From NCBI GenBank assembly GCA_015521085.1, contig WAOW01000005.1, forward strand, positions 248,001-312,000: 64,000 bases of DNA, read 5' to 3'. The stretch comes from Candidatus Thermodiscus eudorianus (GTDB taxonomy: Archaea; Thermoproteota; Thermoprotei_A; Sulfolobales; Acidilobaceae). Positions within the stretch are counted from its first letter, which is position 1. Each line of letters begins with the position of its first letter. Made by a program: the position numbers and the translations under genes. Positions 35,239-43,099 of the stretch are shown in pieces. The notes beneath the pieces are model-generated. The model was not told the origin of the DNA, made no database searches, and saw only the letters and a program-made list of their open reading frames with translations.

Positions 35239-36372
35239 ATGCCGGGCATAGCGGACCTCCCTCTACACCACGGGAGGGTCCCTCAATGGATGCTGGAGGT
35301 CATGACAAAGCTAGCCAGGGCCATAATAGATTACATGGTTGAGGTAAAGGGTCCCTCAGCAGTGCTAGCCATGCTAGCCGACCCACTATGGTTCCAGGCC
35401 TTCAATAACGTAATAGGCATGGACTGGGACAGCAGCGGGAGCACGACGGTCGTCGTGGGGATACTGAAGAGGATAACCTGGGAAGGCCACGACCGCGGGA
35501 TACTAGTCCTAGGCGGTAAGGGAAGCAGCATGAAGAAGCTACCCGAAGAGGCCGAGAAGGCGGGCGAAGCCTACGGCCTGGATGCATCAGAGCTGAGGAG
35601 GGCCAGTAAGACGGCCGCTAGGGTAGACTCTGCATTCCTGCAGGACGGGTACGAGCTATACATACACGCCCTCGCAGTGACTAGGATGGGAGAGTATATA
35701 GTCGTGCAGCAGGGCATGAACACGGCCACCGGAATGGCCAGGAGATACCACGTAACACGCTTCGACCTAGAGGAACCCCACTCGGGCGTCGCAGGCCTCC
35801 GGGCCAGTGTACTGCTCAATGCAACGGCCTCCGAGAGCAGAAAGGCCCGCAGGATGTACATTGACCTAATCCAGGATGGGCCACGGCGCATAGCCAGGTA
35901 CCTGGAGGAAGCCAACCGGGTGATCCAGGGCAAACCCTCGCTCCTCGACTACGTATCCAGCGGGAGGGACCCTCCCCCACGGGTGAAGCCCTACTACAGG
36001 CCCGTGAAACCTTCAAGGCAGCTCCTCAAGTCGTTCGAGACCATAGGCAACTACCAGGTCACCGATGAACGCGACCTAGCCATAGCCCCCGGGCTAGGGC
36101 CCAGGGTTGTGAGGGCCCTAGCCCTCATCGCGGATATACTCTACGGGGTCCCTACTAGCGTGAGGGACCCTCTATCCCACCCGCTAGACCCATTCGCATA
36201 CTCCTACGCGATCGGAGGGAAAGACGGGGTCCCCTACCCCTTTGACAGGGAGACTGCTCTCAAAGCCTACCAGTTCCTCTTGGAGGCGGTTGAGGAGGCT
36301 AGGCTTGGAGTTGAGACGAAGTCGCGCGTGCTAGCGCGGTTGAGGAGGCTGGTGAGGCGCCTGGAGTCTTAA
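35239..36372 (+). CDS. DUF763 family protein
   Basis: 377 residues. Typical DUF763 start GIADLPLHHGRVPQWM, then DWDSSGSTTVVVGILKR, VLGGKGSSMKKLPEEAE, VDSAFLQDGYELYIHALAV and VQQGMNTATGMARRYHV. The family has no established biochemical role. The gene is notable for four copies of the AGGGWCCCT word within 900 bp (35275, 35348, 35965, 36163). The upstream 160 bp contain TATA-like AT-rich sequence toward the peptidase and nothing else I can name. Confidence 0.85.
   Translation: MPGIADLPLHHGRVPQWMLEVMTKLARAIIDYMVEVKGPSAVLAMLADPLWFQAFNNVIGMDWDSSGSTTVVVGILKRITWEGHDRGILVLGGKGSSMKKLPEEAEKAGEAYGLDASELRRASKTAARVDSAFLQDGYELYIHALAVTRMGEYIVVQQGMNTATGMARRYHVTRFDLEEPHSGVAGLRASVLLNATASESRKARRMYIDLIQDGPRRIARYLEEANRVIQGKPSLLDYVSSGRDPPPRVKPYYRPVKPSRQLLKSFETIGNYQVTDERDLAIAPGLGPRVVRALALIADILYGVPTSVRDPLSHPLDPFAYSYAIGGKDGVPYPFDRETALKAYQFLLEAVEEARLGVETKSRVLARLRRLVRRLES
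35275..36171. repeat. Cluster of four AGGGWCCCT palindromes
   Basis: Copies at 35275-35283, 35348-35356, 35965-35973 and 36163-36171. Ten more are at 4462, 7936, 11748, 16677, 16916, 34315, 40156, 42226, 46925 and 52481. The word is usually extended to GAGGGWCCCTC and is read in different frames, so it is a DNA-level feature. Confidence 0.6.
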
Positions 36373-36431
36373 TATATAAAGGTATAATAGACGGCTGAAC
36401 ATTACTAACGGACGCGGGTGCAATATAATCC

Positions 36432-37019
36432 ATGACCCGGATCCTCCACGTGACAGACATACACTGTCGCAACGACAAGCTCAGGAAGGTATTCGACTCA
36501 GCCTCCTACGACCTCGTCGTCTCCTCGGGCGACTTCGAGTGCGTCGACACCGTAGAGCTGTTCCTAGAGGAGGCTGGGGCCCCCGCCGTAGCGGTTACGG
36601 GCAACATAGACAACCCCGGGGTTGCTAGGCTTCTACGCGCCAAGGGCGCTTTGCTGGATGGGAGGATGGTTGAGGTAGAGGGCCTGGTCTTCGCTGGCAT
36701 AGGGGGTATGGAGGTCGTCGGCAATATAAGGATGCTCCAGTCCCTAAGCCCCTCCAGCGGGGTGGATGTGCTCGTATCACATCACCCCCCGCGCGGGGTA
36801 CTGGATAGGACTTTCATAGGGTTGAGGGCCGGCTTGAAGGAGCTCTGGGACATTATATCATCCCTGAAGCCCAGGGTACACGTCTTCGGCCATATACATG
36901 AGAGCTCCGGATTCGAGGAGAGGGATGGCATCATCTTCGTCAACCCGGGTCCCCTGGCCAAGGGTAGATACGCGGTAATAGATTACGATACTGGCGAGGT
37001 CGAGCTGCGTAGCCTCTAG
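36432..37019 (+). CDS. Calcineurin-like metallophosphoesterase
   Basis: 195 residues. The two-metal site is complete: DIHC (residues 8-11), SSGDFE, TGNIDNP, VSHHPPRG and FGHIHES. This is the small archaeal phosphoesterase type (COG2129-like), probably a phosphodiesterase or phosphomonoesterase of unknown substrate. ATG at 36432; the 59-bp gap from DUF763 contains AATATATAAAGG, a likely TATA box. Confidence 0.85.
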   Translation: MTRILHVTDIHCRNDKLRKVFDSASYDLVVSSGDFECVDTVELFLEEAGAPAVAVTGNIDNPGVARLLRAKGALLDGRMVEVEGLVFAGIGGMEVVGNIRMLQSLSPSSGVDVLVSHHPPRGVLDRTFIGLRAGLKELWDIISSLKPRVHVFGHIHESSGFEERDGIIFVNPGPLAKGRYAVIDYDTGEVELRSL

Positions 37020-37081
37020 GGCCGCAGGGTATCGTATTAATTATGGGAGTGCATTCCTTGTAGCAATAGGGTGTTGAGGCA

Positions 37082-37474
37082 ATGGTGGCTATGACACGGG
37101 AGGACGCATTAAAGTCCATCTCGGAGTACGCTGCTAGGTACGGTTTGAAGCCTAGCGTCGACCTGGACAATGGCGTGCTAGTCATTCTACACGGCGAGTA
37201 CCCTATAAGGATAATCGTGGAGCCCAGAGGCGAAGGAGTGTATGCCGTCGAGCTTAAGGTCGGAGAGGGCATCGACGAGTCGATCGAGGAACTATTGGAT
37301 GCAGAAGTGGATCCGAGGGCAGAGCTAGAGGACGTCGTAGAGGTGCTCGTACAAGTGGTGGATTACGCCGTCAGGAAGCTGGAAGAGGCCGGCTTCAAGG
37401 TTAGAAGACTGACCAGGGAAGCAATACTCGACGTCTACGACGCGTTAGAGTCGTTCCTAGAAGAGGAGGAGTAG
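37082..37474 (+). CDS. Small acidic crenarchaeal protein of unknown function
   Basis: 130 residues, acidic, no recognised family. Two parts: an alpha/beta N-terminal half (YPIRIIVEPRGEGVYAVEL) and a helical C-terminal half (VEVLVQVVDYAVRKLEEAGF) ending in an acidic run FLEEEE. The last 40 bases overlap the coding end of the convergent XPD-like helicase, the longest convergent overlap in the window. ATG 37082 and ATG 37091 are possible starts. Confidence 0.65.
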   Translation: MVAMTREDALKSISEYAARYGLKPSVDLDNGVLVILHGEYPIRIIVEPRGEGVYAVELKVGEGIDESIEELLDAEVDPRAELEDVVEVLVQVVDYAVRKLEEAGFKVRRLTREAILDVYDALESFLEEEE

Positions 37475-39324
37475 ACCGCTAACCTCGCACGGGCCTCCGC
37501 TATAGCGGAGGCCAACCCGGACAAGCTGGACACCACCCTGGAGACAGGGACCTCCAGTTGCACCCGGAGATCCCTCCTCAGATACCGATAGTCTAGGAGG
37601 AAGTAGACAGCGCGGTCCTCGGGGGAACGCGTGGCCCTGCCGAGGGCCTGTTTTATCCTCACGATAGTCTGGAAATCAAACACGTAGTAGCGGGCGCGGC
37701 TCCTCCCTATCCTAGCCTCAAGGTCCTCCTCCATAGTCCTACTATAGTCGTCTGGCTGTGGGTATGGTACGCCCACAAGGGCCACTATATGGAGCAGGTT
37801 CCTACCCTGTTCATCGGTGAACTCGACGCCCTCGACCAGCTTTCCACTAGCCACGGCGTGCACACTCACCTCGGGCGACTCCCGGATCCACTCCTCTACC
37901 TCGTCTATACTGGTGCCGCGCGACTCGACTAGGACGTCTAGATTCACTGGTAGACGAGACACTACCTCTTTCATGACCTCGTAGCTAGGGTATACGAATA
38001 ACTTCAACCCGGGGAGCCCGCCGGCTATAGCGGCTACATAGGCCGAGAGCCTCTTATACATGTAGGCCGACCGCTCCCTGTAGCGGGTAGTGACGTCCCG
38101 CGCGACGACTGTATAGATGTTGTCGAAGTGCACGAACCTCCCAAAGGCCACATCGGTATCCACATACTTGACCTGTCTCTCCACGCCGAGAAGCTCCCGC
38201 ACGAAATCCCCTCTAGGGAGTGTGCCGCTGGCCAGTATGACAGCTCTAGCATTCTGCAATGGAGTCCTCACAACCACCGCTGGATCCATTGGGAGTGTCA
38301 CGTACTCGGGCTCCTCCTCGCCGGGTTCCACGAACAGGCGCGACTCGGGGAGGACCAGGATCGAGAGCCAGGAAGCCACCCTGGAGATCCAGGTCCTAAC
38401 CCTTCCCAGGAGGACGTTCCCCCCGCTTAGCAAGGCCTCTTCAAGCTTCTTATCACGGACCTCCTCGGCCGCGTCTAGGATAACGCTGAGGTCGAGTCCC
38501 TCTCCGAGTATCTCCTCTTTGTCGATCCTCCTAGGCTTCTCCAGCTTCCTGGGCTTGAGCCTCCTCAAGACGACTAGAAGATCCTGTAGCTCCTGTACCA
38601 CGAGTCTGGCCTCGGGGAGGTACTTCTCGACCTCCTCTATGCTCTTCTCGATCGTGGACGTTTTCAGCCTCTGCTCCAGCAGGTTGTTTACCGTGGCTAG
38701 GGTGTGTGCCTCGTCCACGACGACTATGAAGTCACTGTAGTCGTAGGGTTCCAGGACTCCCTGGAATATATCGGCTCTAAACAGGTACGGGTATGTGGCT
38801 ACGATGAACGTGGACGAGTCAACTAGCTTGCGTAGGGTGAAGAAGGGGCAGGAGTCGAGCTCCCTTGCAATCCTCCTGGCAAGCATGAGGGGAGGCTCGC
38901 TGGACCTAGAGATCATGTCCATGACTGCCTCGACCGCCACCTTATCCACGTTCGAGAAATACCTGCATAGCCCCCTCAGCCTGGCTAGCCTGCAGTTATC
39001 CCAGAAATCCTCCTGGGGAGGGGGCTTCCCTTCGAGCGACATCAGAGGGCAACTCCTCCTGGCACTGAATAAGAGCGTGAAGGGCTGTCTAAACCTCCTG
39101 AGCTCCCTGACAACCGGGTATAGCTCGTTAACGGTCCTGACTAGGTAGAGGACCTTCTCCGCCCCAGCTAGCAATAGGCCATATATTATACTGGCCGTCT
39201 TGCCGAAGCCCGTCGGAGCCCTCACGGCAAGCACCGCGCCATCCTCTACAGCCTCCTTTACGAGGAGTGCAACCTCCCTCTGCCCCTTCCTGAACCCTGT
39301 ATACGGGAATAGCGGCTCGCTCAT
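37435..39324 (-). CDS. XPD/Rad3-like Fe-S DNA helicase
   Basis: 629 residues. Superfamily 2 helicase motifs: APTGFGKTASI (I), VVVDEAHTL (II, DEAH), ASGTLPRG (III region), and the C-terminal QALGRATRSPEDRA (VI). Between I and II four cysteines in RSCPLMSL, DNCRL, GLCRYF and DSCPFF give the spacing of the 4Fe-4S cluster of XPD. It unwinds DNA 5' to 3' and probably acts in repair. Its C-terminal tail overlaps the opposite-strand 130-residue gene by 40 nt. yjbQ lies upstream on the same strand. Confidence 0.9.
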   Translation of the reverse strand: MSEPLFPYTGFRKGQREVALLVKEAVEDGAVLAVRAPTGFGKTASIIYGLLLAGAEKVLYLVRTVNELYPVVRELRRFRQPFTLLFSARRSCPLMSLEGKPPPQEDFWDNCRLARLRGLCRYFSNVDKVAVEAVMDMISRSSEPPLMLARRIARELDSCPFFTLRKLVDSSTFIVATYPYLFRADIFQGVLEPYDYSDFIVVVDEAHTLATVNNLLEQRLKTSTIEKSIEEVEKYLPEARLVVQELQDLLVVLRRLKPRKLEKPRRIDKEEILGEGLDLSVILDAAEEVRDKKLEEALLSGGNVLLGRVRTWISRVASWLSILVLPESRLFVEPGEEEPEYVTLPMDPAVVVRTPLQNARAVILASGTLPRGDFVRELLGVERQVKYVDTDVAFGRFVHFDNIYTVVARDVTTRYRERSAYMYKRLSAYVAAIAGGLPGLKLFVYPSYEVMKEVVSRLPVNLDVLVESRGTSIDEVEEWIRESPEVSVHAVASGKLVEGVEFTDEQGRNLLHIVALVGVPYPQPDDYSRTMEEDLEARIGRSRARYYVFDFQTIVRIKQALGRATRSPEDRAVYFLLDYRYLRRDLRVQLEVPVSRVVSSLSGLASAIAEARARLAVYSSSSRNDSNAS

Positions 39325-39379
39325 GCCCTTCCACTCCTAGAGGCTTCTAGGGGGTCCCACAGCCGCCACATCTTCACCG

Positions 39380-39413
39380 CACCACCCAGAGAAGGCAGTG
39401 CTCTGGGTTCAGG
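39380..39413 (-). other. Stable hairpin between yjbQ and the XPD-like helicase
   Basis: ACCCAGAG (39384-39391) and CTCTGGGT (39401-39408) form a perfect 8-bp stem with a 9-nt loop, and flanking CACC/GGTG add four more pairs across a small internal loop. It lies in the 111-bp gap between two minus-strand genes. It may be a processing or termination structure, or part of a small RNA. Confidence 0.4.
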
Positions 39414-39435
39414 GTGATGGTCATCCCTTTCCCCC

Positions 39436-39903
39436 TTAAACCCCGATCACCGTTACAATAACCCTCCTAGTCCTCGGCCCGTCCATCTCGACTAGGAGGA
39501 TGCTCTGCCACGTTCCCTTAACCAGCGAGCCGTTGGCTAGGGGGAGGCTGGCGTGGTGGCCTAGCATCGATTGCCCGAGGTGGGCGTGGGCGTTGTCGTC
39601 TATCCTGTTATGCATCCAGTCTCCCGAGGGCTCTGTATGCTTTGACAGGAACTCCACTATGTCCCTCATGAGGCCCGGCTCGGCCTCATTAATCGTTAAC
39701 CCGCACGTGGTATGGGGTACGAAGACGTGTACTATGCCATCCCTTACTCCAGACTCGGCAACTACGTCCTCGACCCTACGCGTGATGTCGACTACATCGA
39801 AGCGGCTCCTAGTCCTCACATCAACCTGGCCCCTATACACTTTGCACGACAAGCCATGGCCCCCGCTACCATAATATCCCCGCCTGGACTTATTCTTTGA
39901 CAC
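39436..39903 (-). CDS. YjbQ/UPF0047 family protein
   Basis: Up to 155 residues. The family core is clear: VFVPHTTCGLTINEAEPG, GDWMHNRIDDNAHAHLG, ANGSLVKGTWQSILLVEMDGPR. Members have a conserved His/Cys pocket, and YjbQ of Escherichia coli has thiamine-phosphate-synthase-like activity; the real role is unsettled. The GTG at 39903 leaves only 15 bp to the divergent start at 39919 and adds about 17 Gly/Ser/Arg-rich residues, so translation probably starts nearer 39852 or 39840. Confidence 0.85.
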   Translation of the reverse strand: MSKNKSRRGYYGSGGHGLSCKVYRGQVDVRTRSRFDVVDITRRVEDVVAESGVRDGIVHVFVPHTTCGLTINEAEPGLMRDIVEFLSKHTEPSGDWMHNRIDDNAHAHLGQSMLGHHASLPLANGSLVKGTWQSILLVEMDGPRTRRVIVTVIGV

Positions 39904-39918
39904 CCGGGTGGACGATCC

Positions 39919-40578
39919 TTGCCTAGACCGTATACGGTAATCTTCTCCACCATGACCATCGACGGCAGAATCGCCTCGAAGACAGGATACAGTAGGCTAT
40001 CCTGCTGGGAGGACTTCGAGCTACAACACAAGATCAGGGCGGCGAGCGATATAGTAATCGTGGGTAGCGGGACAGCGCTGATCGACGATCCAAAGCTCAC
40101 GGTACGCCGCGTCCCCGGCAGATCGCCTATGCGGGGTGTTGTTGACTCAAAGCTGAGGGTCCCTCCCACAGCCCAGATATTCCAGAGGCCCGGCGCAGTG
40201 CTTATCACGACCAGTGGACATGGGCCCGGCGAGTTGGAGCCCTATAGGAAGCTGGGCGTTACGATAGTCCAGGCTGGCGTGGAGAGGGTGGACCTGGCTG
40301 GTGCATGGTCTATGCTGTATGACATGGGTGTTAGGAGGGTTATGGTTGAGGGTGGAGGGCACTTGAACTTCGCCCTACTCCGGGAGGGCCTTGTCGATGA
40401 GGTATGGGTCACGGTGGCTCCCTACGTATTCGGGGCTGGAGTCTCGGTGTTTGAGGGGCCGGGGTTTGACGGTGAAAACGAGGTCGCGAGGCTTCGTGTA
40501 AAGGAGATTGTGGGCTTGTGCGGCGGGGGCTGGGTTAATATTAGGTTTGAAGTGCTCTATCCCCGCCGCCCACTCTAG
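39919..40578 (+). CDS. 2,5-diamino-6-ribosylamino-pyrimidinone 5'-phosphate reductase (ArfC/RibD C-terminal type)
   Basis: 219 residues. NADPH-dependent reductase of the archaeal riboflavin and F420 pathway. It shows FSTMTIDGRIASKTG, SDIVIVGSGTALIDDPKLTVR, and VRRVMVEGGGHLNFALL, the RibD C-terminal-domain signatures, with no deaminase domain, as in the archaeal stand-alone enzyme. TTG start at 39919 behind GGGTGGA. Its end overlaps the tetraether synthase gene by 4 nt (convergent). Confidence 0.88.
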   Translation: MPRPYTVIFSTMTIDGRIASKTGYSRLSCWEDFELQHKIRAASDIVIVGSGTALIDDPKLTVRRVPGRSPMRGVVDSKLRVPPTAQIFQRPGAVLITTSGHGPGELEPYRKLGVTIVQAGVERVDLAGAWSMLYDMGVRRVMVEGGGHLNFALLREGLVDEVWVTVAPYVFGAGVSVFEGPGFDGENEVARLRVKEIVGLCGGGWVNIRFEVLYPRRPL

Positions 40579-42362
40579 AATATTATGCCCTTGTATGCCT
40601 CCTTGTAGATCGGGTGGTTCTTCATGCGCACTATGTACTTGCTCCTGTCGTATTTCTCGCCTGGGTTGAAGGTCTTCACCTCTATCTCGTGCTTGTAGGC
40701 CTCTAGGTCTGTTGAGTATTGTTTGAGCACATAGTCCCTGTAGATGCTCTCCATCACGTTATAGGCGCAGAATGGTATTATCCTGCCGTCTGGCGCTGTG
40801 TAGTGTATGTTACACCTCCTAACCCGGGTCACGTCATAATTGTATAGGTCCATGAAGTGCATCATCCCGAGGAACATCATGTGATAGTGTAGCTGGCCTA
40901 AGGCGTCGTAGTTCCTCTTTATGAACACGTTCCACAGTAGCTTGGTAAAGCTGAGCTCCTTGGGCATCTTCTTGGTGTCGACGAACTTCTTGAGGTCTAG
41001 CGTGCTCTTCAACATGAGCATCTTCTTACTCTTACCCTCAAGAAGGTATATCCTCTTCTCGTCGAGCCACTCTATGAAGGCGTCGACATCGAAGAACTCG
41101 GTTATCGGAACGAACCTCTTGGCTAGGCCATTGGCATCCCTCTCCACGAAGATGTAGGTTCCAGCCCCGCACATGGGGTGGTTCGACATGCAGAACTGCG
41201 GCACAGCAGTCCAGGCCTCGACGAACTTAGCGAACTTGGCGGCCACCGGGATGGGGTACCAGGCCTCCGGGGGTATCTGGTAGTCGGTCTGCTCGGCTAT
41301 CTTGTTTATGGCGTCCGCAATAGTTATCCTCATCCTCTCCCTCTCCTTCTTCTTGAGCTGCCCGCTCAGGCTGACGGGCTGGAAGTTGACGCTCCTAACG
41401 ATATCCATGTGCTTCGCGCCGAACCGTATGATGTCGCCTAGCTCGTGGTCGTTCATTCCCTTGATAACGGTAGGGACTAGGACTACACTAGTCATGCCGG
41501 CCCTCCGGAAGACCTCAAAGGTAAAGGGTACCTCCCAGTGGTTCTTCCAGTTCACCTTGGGGGTTACGCCGTCGAAGCTCATGTACACGGTGTTGACTCC
41601 AGCCTCCCTAAGCATCTTGGTGTAGTGTACAGCGTATTCTGGATCATCGAAGAAGGTCTTAGCGAACCATATACCATTGGTATTCAACTGTACGTGCCTG
41701 ACTCCCTCCTCCTTGAGCATCCTCACTATATCGACTAGATCGCTCCTCATCATCGGCTCTCCGCCGGTTATCTGGATAGCCATAGTGACTCCCTGCCTCT
41801 TGAGCTGCCTTACCTGGGCCCGCAGTTGCTCTATCGTTGGCTCGTAGACGTAGCCAGCCTTCTCGGCGTAGAAGAAACAGTAGAAGCAGGATAGGTCACA
41901 CCTGTTTGTAACCACGAGGTTGGCCAGGGCCGTATGGTTCTCGTGCATCGAGCATAGCCCACAGTTGAAGGGACACGGGGCTGAAAGGCCAACGTAGGCC
42001 TTGACCTGGCCCGGGCCCTTGCCCGTCTCCTCATACGCCATCATTCTATAGTAGAGCCTTGCATCGCCATAGTACAGTTCCTCGAACTCGCCGTGCTCCG
42101 GGCAGACCTTCCGTATGTAGATCTTGCCGTCTCTCTCGAAGATCCTGCCGGGCACTAGCCTCATACAGTACGGGCATAGAGTCGATGTAACCCTAACATG
42201 TTTCTCTCCGGGCTTAAGCTTGGGGAGGGTCCCTCCCAGGGGAATCCTCCTGCCCGCAATCTCGACATAGGCCTTCCCGTTTATCGATACTAGCCTCCCC
42301 GGTGGAGGCAGTGTCCTGGCCTCCATCATTTTTCTCGGCAGAGTTGAAGGATTAATCGTCAT
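40575..42362 (-). CDS. tes: Tetraether lipid synthase (radical SAM, Tes / GDGT-MAS)
   Basis: 595 residues. Joins two archaeol-type chains tail to tail to make tetraether membranes. The radical SAM triad is C155-x3-C159-x2-C162 (NRCDLSCFYC). Further metal ligands are C63, C66 and C87 at the N-terminus (LCPYC, KVCPEHG), C130, C134 and C137 (PCPFNCGLC), C391 and C398, and C517 and C532, consistent with the multi-cluster build of this enzyme. QITGGEPMMR binds SAM. Its length is typical. Several paralogues exist in the family, so another lipid-modifying role is possible. It implies a tetraether-making host. Confidence 0.9.
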   Translation of the reverse strand: MTINPSTLPRKMMEARTLPPPGRLVSINGKAYVEIAGRRIPLGGTLPKLKPGEKHVRVTSTLCPYCMRLVPGRIFERDGKIYIRKVCPEHGEFEELYYGDARLYYRMMAYEETGKGPGQVKAYVGLSAPCPFNCGLCSMHENHTALANLVVTNRCDLSCFYCFFYAEKAGYVYEPTIEQLRAQVRQLKRQGVTMAIQITGGEPMMRSDLVDIVRMLKEEGVRHVQLNTNGIWFAKTFFDDPEYAVHYTKMLREAGVNTVYMSFDGVTPKVNWKNHWEVPFTFEVFRRAGMTSVVLVPTVIKGMNDHELGDIIRFGAKHMDIVRSVNFQPVSLSGQLKKKERERMRITIADAINKIAEQTDYQIPPEAWYPIPVAAKFAKFVEAWTAVPQFCMSNHPMCGAGTYIFVERDANGLAKRFVPITEFFDVDAFIEWLDEKRIYLLEGKSKKMLMLKSTLDLKKFVDTKKMPKELSFTKLLWNVFIKRNYDALGQLHYHMMFLGMMHFMDLYNYDVTRVRRCNIHYTAPDGRIIPFCAYNVMESIYRDYVLKQYSTDLEAYKHEIEVKTFNPGEKYDRSKYIVRMKNHPIYKEAYKGIIF

Positions 42363-42448
42363 CTTTTATTCCCCTCTCGGTTAAAGAATAGTGCTGGACC
42401 ATATATAACCCTTGACACGTGTTTGATGTCTAGAAACGACGCTTGCTC

Positions 42449-42560
42449 CTAATAAAGGGCGCCGGGAGTGGAGGGGCCGGGGACAGGCATTCCTCCAGGA
42501 TACCGGTGGTCTCGGTAGCCCCGCCGCGGTTGTAGGCAAGACATATCTACTATAGCCTCT
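42449..42560. other. GC-rich, possibly structured intergenic segment
   Basis: The 226-bp gap between tes and thioredoxin contains a GC-rich stretch able to form a GGGGC/GCCCC stem (about 42475-42517) with inner CCGGGG/CTCGG pairing and a small ATTCCT/AGGAT hairpin. It does not fold as a tRNA. It could be a small RNA or a 5' leader, or nothing. A TATA-like CATATATAAC (42398-42407) lies nearer tes. Confidence 0.25.
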
Positions 42561-42588
42561 AACCCTCCATAGCCCCCGGGGGTAGGAT

Positions 42589-43011
42589 ATGGACGACGTG
42601 AAAGACCTAGCAGAGAGGCTCGCACGCGAACTAGAAGACAGGGCAAGGTATGTCGAGAAGATGGCGCTAGACCCCGTGCCGGAAATCACTAGAAAGGATT
42701 TCGAGAAGCTCGTCGACGAGAACAAGGTAGTTGTACTTTACTTCACGGCCGACTGGTGCGGCCCATGCATATCGTTCTTGGAGTCGTTCCGCGAAGTAGC
42801 ACTTCAACTCTCTAGGCCAGGCGTCGCCTTCGCGAGAGTCGACGTCGATAGAACCTATAGCCTAGCCGACAAGTATAACATACAGCATATACCAACAATA
42901 GTAATCTTCCGCCAGGGTAAACCCGTGGAGACGATACTGGGGCAGACCTCGAAGGAAGAACTGGCCAAGATCATCAAGGCACACATGAAGGCCGAGGGGT
43001 TCTCGGTATAG
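42589..43011 (+). CDS. Thioredoxin with N-terminal helix
   Basis: 140 residues. Classic thioredoxin fold with the active site FTADWCGPCISF (C57, C60) and the cis-proline loop IQHIPTIVIF. The first 35 residues form a charged helix (LAERLARELEDRARYVEK) not present in minimal thioredoxins. It probably reduces peroxiredoxins and other cytoplasmic thiols. It is monocistronic; the ATG follows a GGGGGTAGG ribosome binding site. Confidence 0.9.
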   Translation: MDDVKDLAERLARELEDRARYVEKMALDPVPEITRKDFEKLVDENKVVVLYFTADWCGPCISFLESFREVALQLSRPGVAFARVDVDRTYSLADKYNIQHIPTIVIFRQGKPVETILGQTSKEELAKIIKAHMKAEGFSV

Positions 43012-43099
43012 AGGGTCTAACGTAACCCACCTAACTCGTATGTTAGTGGAAACAGGCTCCCCGCGCTAGGTCCTTTGCACAGGAATAGTTTATAGGGTC

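Noticed and set aside
35239-36372. First impression of a NurA nuclease near a helicase
   Set aside because: The GIADLPLHHGRVP start, DWDSSGSTT and VQQGMNTATGMARRYH blocks match DUF763, not NurA.
38117-38740. Open frame of 207 codons opposite the XPD-like helicase
   Set aside because: Ser/Thr-rich antisense shadow; the helicase motifs on the other strand are unmistakable.
42470-42530. Possible tRNA in the GC-rich gap before thioredoxin
   Set aside because: No T-loop (GTTCRA) and no cloverleaf on either strand; only a generic stem remains.
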